From Platerodrilus igneus (Eukaryota > Arthropoda > Insecta > Coleoptera > Lycidae): a stretch of 64,000 bases of DNA. Positions within the stretch are counted from its first letter, which is position 1. Each line of letters begins with the position of its first letter. This document shows, piece after piece, positions 13,325-25,300 of this stretch. A program made the position numbers and the translations under genes. The notes under the pieces were generated by a model that saw only the letters and a program-made list of their open reading frames with translations, did not search any database and was not told the DNA's origin. Where the stretch lies: assembly GCA_036346225.1 (NCBI GenBank), contig JARFIW010001491.1, positions 930,001 through 994,000 of the forward strand, written 5' to 3'.

Positions 13325-16300
13325 ACTTCAAAAACCTGGACTCATATGGGACCAAGCCATGTTTGGTTTTGCGGGTTGTCTGGATTTTCGAGTTTCTTAC
13401 TCGCAAGCACGTGCACAAGTACAGAAAAAACATTTATTAATATTTAAAATTTTTTATTATATATATGTATTTTTAAAACATGTACATATGTACATACATT
13501 TATACAACATAATAAAAAAAATTACATAAATTAGTTGGTATTATAAGCATAGATATATATGCCTATGTATGCCCACTTTTTTGGCATGTATTCAACAATA
13601 GTTGTTTGTAAGTTAGCCAAGCAAGCTTTGTTTTTTCAAACATTTTTTTAAAAGCAGCATATCTTATAATGGAGCATCATTTTCTTCAGCCCACTGAATA
13701 CAAACTGAAAATGATTTCAATGCATCTGAATGTTTAATTTTACTGTGGCAGTAGCTATATCCCTCGACCTTTTCCGCCTCATTTTCATTTGTTTCCTCTT
13801 TTTTGTAGTCACTCTATTGAATCGACTTCCTCTTCATCAGTTGGTCGTACATTAGTATTTCATATCTGTTAGTTGGCCCTGTAAGAAGCAATCCAAAACT
13901 ACCCGTTTTGATCTTCTTAATAATCAGGCATGGAAACAGTACTGTCGAGTATAACTAAAGTAATGGTTATCTTTATTTTGAAATAAAGTAGTCAAACTTT
14001 TTTAAATCTATATTTCTCAGACCATATGCACAAAAATGGACACAATGACTACAGCTACCTATATATAACTATTAAAAATTACAATTCTAACATCACTCCC
14101 ACCTTGAATTACCGACATAAAGAAGATGAGTAAATCAACAATTGTAACTACATTACACTAATGGTCACTCTAAATGTCTAAATGAACGAATAAATTTAAT
14201 CTACAGGGTGCACTCACTTTTCTACTTCTGGTAGTGTACCCTAAGGATGCACTTTGTTTTTGAGGATTGAATGTATTGTTCACTTCCTCTTTTAAATTGT
14301 CCTTTTACCTAGTACTTTGGTTTTCTTCTCAAGAATTTCAGGCCAAACGGAAATTTGCTGTTATAATTTTAAGGAATACAGTCGCTGAGCAGCGCGGATG
14401 AATTCACTACCTTTGGTACGCAAACGAGCAACTCGAGTTTTTCCATCTCTAGAAACAAAAACTTCCTAGATTCTTGTTAGGGGCCAATGGATGCGTTTAA
14501 CTTTATCGTTTCCCACTAGAACCACGCTATTTTCCTTGTTTATATCATTTTTTTGAGCTGTTGCGTAAGGTAACTAAAAACCTAAATACTCGTTATGGAA
14601 ACGCTCACGCGAGCTATTTCTCAAATACTGCATGTAACGAAAAGGTTTTTTTAAATTTTTGGTATCAATTTCGTCAATATCAATGGTTTCAGAGCTATGT
14701 AAATCCTTCAGAAACATTGATGCAGTCAATGTGATCAAATCATTACCATCTTCTGTAACATACGTTAATGGTCAAGAATTAATTAAGACCTCACAATCAT
14801 GTAAGATAGTGTAAAGCTCTTCATAATATAATATTGCTTTCCCTAGAACTCGTTTCAGTAAATCTTTGACTATTCATATCAATCGCTTGAATTGAAATTT
14901 TTTATAGATTTTTTCATTATTGGCAATTTATGTGAATATTTGCACAACTTGGTTTATAATGACTTTAAAGGTTTCACCTTCAAATTTTTTACGAGGAACA
15001 TTAAAAAAATAGTCTTTTTCTATTTTGCCTGCCATTTTCTTCGTCTTTGATTGCCTTTTATGTTAAAATTCTTTTCTACTTCAATATCAAGCTCTTCTTC
15101 CAACAACTCTTTTTGTCTAAAGACAATAAACTTGTCAGCCTGGACGTTGACAACCGAAAAATTCTCATATATTTCACCAATACAACTTTTGCATTCATGA
15201 CAGTATTGTACGACTGGACAAGACTTTGATACTGGTGTGGGATTCTAATGAATAATAAGATAAACTCATATGTGCAGAAGTAATTTTGAAATGCCGAAAC
15301 CTCCTAAATGGTTTTGAAATCAAATTTGCCAGAAATTTAAATTTTCTTTAAAACGGCTAATAACGTAGAATAGAGTTTGTTTTCAAAAACCTATTCCTGT
15401 TGATGTTCTAAATAAAGCGCCAAGTAAATTTTTTACCACGTAACCTTTACTTCACCATCTTGCGTTGCAAATTTTTGTCAATCTTTTATTCTTTTTTGTT
15501 ATTTTATCCCACACAGTCCTTTTTTTATATGATTTGGATAAAAAACACTAACGATTAATAGTTCCAAAATATGTTTTTATTAAGGGATTCATTTGAACAG
15601 CATCTGAAATCACCATTGTACATAGTATTAGGTGATTCTAATTTCAATGAAACTTTCAAGCCTCCATACTGCCCTGACATATTGTTAGTTTCTAGTTATA
15701 CTTGATAATGACTTAATAGTCGAAAGCGCTCGTCTCTGATTATCCTTTAACAAATTTTTTAAATGTGTTGACTCGGTACAACTTATTATTTGTGAAGATG
15801 TAAAGTACGACTATATTCAGTCTATTTATTATGTTGGATCTTCACCAAGTCACAGCTGAATCTATTAATATATTATTAGAAGCTCCATCAAAACTGCATC
15901 CTACAATGCTATTCATGTCAAGATTTAATATTTGGAATTCAGTTCATAGACACCGCTGTTGTAGATTCTAAATTCACAATGTTCACAAGTCTTTCTTTTA
16001 TTACATTATTAAAAACAATCTGCAAATCACAGAACACTGTTCTGTTCAAAAACACTAATGTCCTGAGTCGTATAAACTTCAATACTAAATATTTTTGCCT
16101 GTTGTATTTCATCAGGTATCGCACTCTTGATCAAATCTCGCATTGTTTGAACAATTTGATTAATAGTCTCTTTAATTAAAAAGATAATAAGGTTGCCCTT
16201 GCTTCTTGAGAGAAATTGTTCTTTGCGATTTTTGCTTTTCTCTACAGACAAGTTTAAATGCATTTTTAATGCATTATCACATTTCGATAGCAAAAAAACC

Positions 16301-19300
16301 AATTCTAGAAAATTTCCTTTCCTTTTTACAAATTTATCATATTAACTGTATAGATCTTCGCTAGTACCTCTTTTTGCTATTCCTTGTTTGTAGATGAATT
16401 TAATTATGCCAATTACTCTTCTCAAAATTAGTAAATTTTTAGTACTATTCACTTGTCTTCTGTTTTAAAATACAGTGTCGGTGATGGTGTGTTTTTATTT
16501 GAGTTTAATATAAATATTTTGCATACTTCATCTTGTTATCATTCGGGTGGGTGGTGTCTGAAAGCATGTAGGCTTGGTTTGATTATTTGTTTAATAAATA
16601 TAAGCAAAAATAATTATAAGTTTCCTAAATACATGAAAATAAAAATGAAATAGTTAAAATTGCATGATTTTAACAGTTTGAAGCAGTTCAGACGTCTTTG
16701 GCAATTTTCAGAATTCTTCGGAAGGCTTCGTGGTTGCTTGAGGAACCAAAATAAACTTAAACACTTATTAAACGATTGTATATACAGTTTAAAGGCAGTG
16801 TAAAAGGCTTCGGTAGTCTTCGGAACTCTTTGGAAGGCTTCGGAATTTATTTGTGAGGCCCAGACGTCTTCGGTGTTCTTCGGTACCCTTTGGCAGACGT
16901 CATGGAAGTGGTGCATTAGGCCTCGTCGAGTGCGTCGCCGTTAAACTCTACGGGGTGTTGTCACGGAGGTAGACTTGGCAGATGTAATCGGTGACATCAC
17001 AATAAACAACTTCTCGGGATGTACTTGTTGTGGGAGTGATTTGAGTACGTTCTTGCCACAGATGGTTCAGCGATGGTGGCAGAGGCGACAGGAACTTTGG
17101 GTGCGGTAGAATTGAACGAAGTGCACGTCGGGGAGCACTGCAAGATGATTCCATAGGCTATGGTGAGCACTAACGAATGTAATTATATTTATACACTTCT
17201 ATTTTCGATGCTTCCTGTGTTGAAAAACGTTAATGATGTCTTTAACCAATGAAATTGTGTGTTTCGATTTTCGAGTGTAAAAGAATCTCCAAATCTCCAA
17301 TGAGCGTACTGATTTTTGGGTACCACAAAAAATGAGTCGGAAATTCTTGCGATTCCTAGTTTTTCTGTGTTCAGCTCATGTACTGTGATATAATCAAGTG
17401 CAATTCTTTAGTTTGTTCTGTGTTCAGCTCGGGCATGGTGATATAGTCAACATTGTGTCTTAGAATTTTTGTGTTTGTTAATTCTGGAGTGCAGGTGAAC
17501 CCAATCATTTAAACCTTTTTATTTCACTATTTTACAATACCTTAGTGTAAATTTTATTTTTATTAAACGACAACTGTCATTGATAATTTGATGTTAGGAA
17601 TAAAAAAAAGAAACTTGTCATCAGGTAGTGCCATAGGTGAAACAACTTTTGAGGCAATCACAGAAGTATCTTTGCCGTGGTGATCTTCGTCTGTTAATGT
17701 TGAAATCACTGTCGTCAATTCAGCTGCAATATTGCTAATAATTTGTTCTTGTTGATAAAACATTGATGATGATGAATCTGTATTGGTGTCTTTTGCAGTA
17801 TCCAATGGCAAACTAGTATGTTTAAAAGTTGTGCTCTCTGAGTCTAATTGCAGCAGTGATAGAGATATTGGCTGAAGCATAGATTGGAAAAACCCTACTA
17901 ACTTTGCTTGTTTTTTGAATGACCAGCATCATCCAGTTATTTTTTTATAAACATTTTGCCTCTTTTTAGCACCACTTGCGTAAGAATGGGTTTTTATAAC
18001 TTTCTGCCATGTATTACATCTGTAAATACAAAAAATAGTTTGTGAAAGCTGTATCAGTACAATTTGCAGTAATGAGTCCATATTTAGATTTTTGCCTACT
18101 TCCCTTATTTGACGAGTCAAGTTAATTAAATTGGCTTCCCAGTGTAATAGTTACGAAATATTTATATCACATTTACTCGTGTAAGATGCTATACACAAAA
18201 AAAGAATCGCTCTGATATTAATGCAGATAGATATCTGTGTAGTTATATGGCAACTGACTATAAGAACTTATGTATTTGTATGCTATTGACCGCTTTCTAG
18301 CGATTTCAGTTTGTGTCATAGGAAAATCTCTGGTTTATTTGAAAATATTGTCGAGAAGCAAACTTTCTGTCTCAACCATTTAATTTTCTTTTTTAAATAA
18401 TTGTATGAGGAGTATGAGCGCTTAAAGCAATTGATGTCTGTGTAAATGTTTTTAATTTTAGAGGTGATTAAGAGATAGCAGGTGCCGAAGTGACTACAGT
18501 CACATCTACAAATGCATTACTATGTGCTTAAAACGAGTGGTATGATTGCCAAAAAATACCAATCCTGACATCCTTAGTTTAAACATTAACAATCAATACA
18601 ATAATAGTCGTTACAATAAGATTTGTATCTTAATTTATTGTCTTACCTGACAACATTGTTGTTTTCTTAATAGCTCCTATTGCATCCACAGCAGGCTCTA
18701 GTTTGCTTTTTTCTGTGGATGGTAACTTTTGTGTAAATAGAGGGTATGCTGAAAGTAGCAGCCTATTTTCTAAATAGTTGGTAAACATTTTATAATGAAA
18801 ATGTTGAGCATGTATCTTGCAGTTTATATACATTTCAGTGGGACTTTTAACTATTAATTCTTTACGATTGCAAGCTTCTAACCATTGTCTTACTCTAAAA
18901 CAGAAAGCTAATTAGATATATGCAAATTCAAAAACTGGTAGCTATTACTACAATTGAACAACTGTAACTAGTTGAAAAAATGTACTCAGGAGGCAATAAT
19001 AACGTAATGTATCATTATTAATCTATGTCTATACATTTGAAAATCTTTTGGAAATCTGAATAAAATAATCTCCTTTGTAATTGTTCTGTTTGAACACTTA
19101 TGCATTGCACAAACAGTTCCACGTCTTCTATTCATTCTTAGCAACGTATGGATCTTCAAATAAAAACGTAATAATAATATTATTAACGATACTAATAATA
19201 TTCAGCACTTCGACAAATCATAATAAACACGAGGTTGAAATATATTCTTACAAAATAATGGCAGATTTTAGACATAGTTTTTGTAAAAAAATTGCATTCT

Positions 19301-22300
19301 TTTATGTTGCTGCATGTAGCTCCTTATTACAAAGAAATTTGGTTCTCCTAAAAAAAGTCAAGTGTCGCTTCTTTTAGTGATAGCAGTTCATTATTCTATG
19401 GTAATAATTAATAGTATAAAGTGAAAGTGATTAGGTGTCAATACTTTAATTGTACTAAAAATTATTTAACATTTAGTTGAAGCTGTCGTTTTCATGTTAT
19501 GCATGGAATGGGGAAGATTTGTAAAATACCTTTTTTAAGCTATATCTTCTAATTCATCATAAGGCACGTTTAATAGATTTTAGAGCAAACAATCATCAAA
19601 AAATTAATTCCTGATCACTTTAATAATTGAGGCCTTAAGAACATACACTTTTTATCTTTACAGCGTATAATGGCATTGGAAGATGCTATGTTATCTCAAG
19701 AAACAACAATCCCAGTTTACTTTCTTACATGGTCACCAGACTTAGAAAAGATTTTATATGAAGTTACTTATAATATGGGTGCAGAAGATAAGGCTAAATC
19801 AGCTGCTGAAGCTTTAATAATGTCAGTAGCTGCTAATGGTTATCAAATTGTTATATCGCCCCGAAGTGCTACAGCTAAGTCCGATATAAAAATAGCAACA
19901 TTACAAGGTAATCTTGCTGGACATTCGCCTAATGGTAAAATACCAACTATTGCAGTTGTTGCATACTATGACAGTAAAGGAATAGCTCCCGTATGTTTAT
20001 AAATTTATTCAAAAACTGTTTCTTAAGTTTAATTTACAGGAATTGTCTTTTGGGGCTGAATCAAATGCATCTGGTGTAGTAATGCTTTTGGAATTGATGC
20101 GTCTCTTTTCAGTTTTATATTCTGATGTTAAGACACGAGGTCGTTATAACATAATATTCCTTTTGACTGGAGGTGGTAAATTTAATTTCCAAGGTAGTAA
20201 AAAATGGCTTGAAGATCAGTTGGATTCATTGGAAACTTCACTTATTCAGGTAAGAAAAGTACACGTATGTGTTTTTCTTAATTTTTCTTGGGTATTAAAC
20301 CACTCAGAGTTTTTAAAATTGTCTTTATTTACGTTTCGACAATTTTAAAAACTCTGAGTGGTTTAATACCCAAGGAAAATTAAGGAAAATACAAAACAAA
20401 CCACAACAAACATACAGGGAGTATTTACATGTATGTGTATCTTAAAATGTATGTTTACTGTTCTCATAATATGTAGAAGAGCGTAAAAAACAAATATTAA
20501 AAATTGGATCAAAAACCTATAATTTAATTTTAACTAGTACATCTATGGTGTTATCGCTAAATGATTTTTTGACCTTTTTGTCTTGCATATTGGTTTTAAT
20601 AATTGTGACCAATTCAGAGTTTGTCATAAAATTTTCATGTAATGAGTCTAAAATTGTCGATTATTTAGATACATTTGGTGGCTTGTTTACTAAAACGCCA
20701 TGCTAAGAGTGCATTATACATTATAATTAGTGAAGGTTCTTCTAACTCCGGTATTAAATTATCAGTAAAGCTTTGTGCAAACAGCTTACTGTTTATTTTA
20801 CCAGGGTAGTGTGATTTGTTTGATATAATGAAAACAAAAACTTGCACCTTTGACAAATCCATCCAAGCTACCACCATGCACAATAATGAAGCACTTACCC
20901 TAGATTTCTGGATTTTGTGTTGTGCATTGTTTAATGGTAAATACAGTTGTAGTAAAAACACCAAAAGCACAAGGCACTCTGAAAAAATACATTTACCATT
21001 ATATACAGTGCTTCCCAAAAGTAACGGATAAATTCGATTAAATGATTATTGACAATTTCTGAGTAAAAAGCTCTGACATGTCGATTTTTATTTTTAAATT
21101 GCCATTTAATTATGTAATTTTTAACCCTTCAACCCCTAAGTGCTAGCAACCCCTACTTAAAAATTTTAAATAGCAATGTACCCCTTGTGATACCTCAATT
21201 AATAGTATTTTTCATGCAGAAATCAAATTTTACAAAAAATTCGAAATCGGTTGATAAATAACTGTTTTATTCAATAAAAACTTATTCAATTAAAGTGCCA
21301 ATTATCGGGTATGCCTTGACAAACAAAATGTTTGTAAAGTGTCAAATAAGTTTAGTGAAAGTACGTTAATTAAGTGCATGTTGCTTGTTTAATAATAAGT
21401 CAGCAAAAATGACACTTAACGAAGCCGAAAGGATTGAAATTTTAATGATGATTGGCTTTGGAGATAGAATTAACGCACAAAGAAGTTCGAATTTTATTCA
21501 ATGAAATTCATCCCGACCTCCCCTATCTCGCAATCAACGATAAGCGAATTGAAAATAAATTTCGAATATTGGACACGTGACGAGATAAATCTAAAGATGG
21601 ACGTCATCAGCTTTAGATGAAGAATCAGAATTGGATGTCTTGCTATTTGTGCAGGAAAATCCACATACAAGCGTTGCGGAGTCGCTTCACAGTTAAATGC
21701 ATCAAAAGTGCAGTTCATAGATTTCTCCGTAAGCAAAATTTCACCCTTACAAAGTGCAGTTAGTGCAAGAGTTATCAGATGATGATTTTGATAGGCGAGC
21801 GCAATTTTGTGAGACAATGATGGAACTTTGCAATGAAAATCCTGGATTGGAAGGAAATATTATGTTTTCTGATGAGGCAACATTTTATTTAAATGGTACC
21901 GTTAATAAGCAGAATTGCCGTTATTGGGCTGATGAAAATCCGCATTGGATGATGGAAGCAAATACACAATTTCCACAAAAGGTTAATGTTTGGGCGGGGA
22001 TAGTGGGTAATAAAGTTATTGGACCATACTTTTTTGAGAGAACACTCAATGGAGAACAATATCTAAATTTTCTCCAATTTGAATTAATTCAATTTAGCGG
22101 TACTACATCCAAATGCAGAAGATCCTGATTCACCTCATCCCAGTATTTGGCTACAGCAAGATGGTGCGCCTCCCACTATGCACGTCCAGTACGGGAATAT
22201 CTTGACCAAGTATTTCCTATGAGGTGGATTGGTGAGCGATGACAAATTGAATGGCCGCATAGGTCTCGACTTAACCCCTTTGGATTATTTCCTCTGGGGT

Positions 22301-25300
22301 TATTTAAAATCTAAAGTGTATCTGAATAGGCCTCAAAACGTAAACGAGTTAAAGCAGAGAATTCGAATGAAATTCGCTTAATTTCCCATCAGATAGTAAA
22401 CAAAGTTCAACAAGAGTTTGTCTCTAGATTAGGACACTGTCTAGCCGCTAACGGACAGCAGTTTGAACACTTAATTTAAATTGGGTTTGTTTTTATTTAA
22501 GTTTTGTTTATTGAATAAAACAGTTATTTATCAACCGATTTCGAATTTTTTGTAAAATTTGATTTCTGCATGAAAAATACTATTAATTGAGGTATCACAA
22601 GGGGTACATTGCTATTTAAAATTTTTAAGTAGGGGTTGCTAGCGCTTAGGGGTTGAAGGGTGGGGGGTTAAAAATTACATAATTAATTGGCAATTTAAAA
22701 ATAAAAATCGACGTGTCAGAGCTTTTTACTCAGAAATTGTCAATAATCATTTAATCGAATTTATCCGTTGCTTTTGGGAAGCACTGTAGAACATATAATG
22801 TTAAATTATTACTTTATGAACAGCATTGACTGATGTGACGGATCCTCTATTTTTCTTTTCTTCAAAATAGTTCACGAGCTTTAAAACAAGCGGTTGTGCT
22901 TGCAAGTTTAGGCATTTTACTATCATCGTATTATGCAATAAAATATTAAATAACAAAGGTAGCACTTTAAGTTAAACAGATTTATTTATTTATTTTTCAA
23001 TAGGAAAACCCAATTACAGAACAATATACAGGGTGTCTACTGTCACGAAAATCACAAAAAAGACAGGAATTTAGTTTTGCGGTAACTAAAGTAACGAAAA
23101 GCCACTAAATCCTATATCTCGGTCACGAATTTTTTCTTCATTGTTTAATTATTGTATGTATTTCCACAAATACATCATAAAATTTTATAGCCATACTTCA
23201 GATGTTGCAGCTAATAAATGTTAAAGGACAAAAAATTCTTTCATCGCACCGAAAGCAGCCTGACTCTTTTCATTATACATTTATTCGGTTGGATTATATA
23301 AACCCTACGGTTTTTGTTTGACGCCTTGAATCTATAAATCGCGACTTATCAATGTTTGAGCAGCAGTTTGGTGTGTATATTTCTGACATGCTTTTTTATT
23401 ATTGTATGCGACCGTAATAAATACCTGCTATTGTAATCAACTCCAGACACTGTGGCTGTGCCAGTGACCTTCATTGTAATAGGGAATTGGAATGTGAGGT
23501 AGGGAGCAGCTGAGCGACCGCATTTAAAGAATATTACCGCAAGTCATTCGTAAATAAAACCTTATGAGATGTGTTTTGGTTTGATTATTTGTAATGCGAC
23601 AAGATTTTACGTTTTTAAGTTTACACAGTGCGTATGTACTTAAAGTGAAAACTTTCTTGTAAAAATGCCTGGAAAGTGTTCGTTTTCTGAACTTTGGCTG
23701 ACAAATCCGATTTTTAAAAGCTGGTTACAACCAGCACCTGGAAATGTTCATGTTGCTTTTTGTGCCTATTGCAAAAAATTTTTGATATTTTAAAAGCTGG
23801 AATATATAATGTAAAACTTCATTGCAAGGGACTAAAGCATTCTAAAATAGCTAATCCAATACTCGATATGAAGCAACCAACTATTGAGAATAATTTAGTT
23901 AGAAATACTCTGGTCTCAGACTATCAACAAAATGATATTTCAGCTTCAGTAACAGCTGATTTGCCTGCAAAAGTGTATTCTGAAGAAGCTGATCGTGAAA
24001 ATAAAAATATTGCATCATACATGATCCATATTGAGATTACTAAAGCTGAAATATTATGGACTATGCACAAGATAGTATCTTATTCTTCGTCAAGAGTTTA
24101 TCAGGATGCTACTGAACTTTTTCCAATAATGTTCCCAGATTCTTTTATAGTGAAAAACATGCAGTTACACAAAAACAAAATATGTTATATATCCACTTTT
24201 GGCTTGGGTCTGTTTTTCCAAAACGAACTTTTAAATAAAATTAAAGATTGTATTTTTTTGTGTATAAGTTTTGACGAAAGCCTGAATAAAGTTGTGCAAA
24301 AATGCCAAATGGACATTCTTGTCAGATACTGGGATGATGAAGATAATATGGTTAAAACAAATTATTTGTTTTTGTGTTTTCTTGAAAAAACCACTGCCAT
24401 CGATCTTTTAAATGGTTTTTTAAATACCCTGGATTCTCTTAGTATACCTATTAAAAAAATTTGTAACATCAGCATGGATGGACCTAATGTGAATCTGAAG
24501 ATGCTTCGGGAACTAAAAGAACACATTCGAATTTCTGGTAGTGATGATGACCCCGTAATGTTTGATCTTGGTACGTGTGGGCTGCACATTGTTTATGGAG
24601 CGTATAAAACAGCACACAATGGCACTGGTTGGTTTATCCATGAATTTCTACGTGCATTGTATTACCTTTTCAAAGACACTCCTACTAGAAGATGAACTTT
24701 TATCTATCATACAGGTACAACAACATTTCCACACAAATTTTGTTCAATAAGATGGGTGGAAAATGGTAGTGTTTTACAGCGAGCTATAAAGCTATCAGAG
24801 CCTCTTAGAAAGTATATTACAGCAGTTTCAACTTGTACACCAGATTGTGCTAGTTTTAAGAAAATCAGTAAAGCTTTGTCAGATAGTTTCTTGCTGGCAA
24901 AACTAGAATTTCTTTTGTCTATAGTGTCTGATCTCGAACCGATTTTAACTAAATATCAAACAAATGAACTGACGTTGCCCTTTCTTCATCACGATCTAAG
25001 TTCGTTGCTGCGTTGTATTGGGGAAAGATTTGTAAAAAACGAATTAATAAAAAGTGCAAAAACGTCTTTGCATTTAATTAATATTAAACTTGAAGTTGCC
25101 AAAAATTTGTTATTACCAATGCAGATTGATATTGGCTTTGGTGCTAAAATAGCAATCAAGAACTTGAAAAAACTGTTTCAAAACTTCAAATTTTAGTGTT
25201 TAAAAAAGATTGTCAGACCTTTCTTAAAATCCTTTTTAAGAAAATCAGTGAAAAGTCACCTCTTAAATATAAAGTTGATAGAGGTGCATCATGTCTTTCT

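Noticed and set aside
13182..13433. Small proteins with IYIYIY runs (also at 4,103-4,354, 52,811-53,035 and 59,054-59,353)
   Set aside because: They are translations across (TA)n microsatellites, without other coding signs.
19081..19377. An extra nicalin exon before exon 3
   Set aside because: Exons 2 and 3 already join in phase and match human nicalin without a gap.
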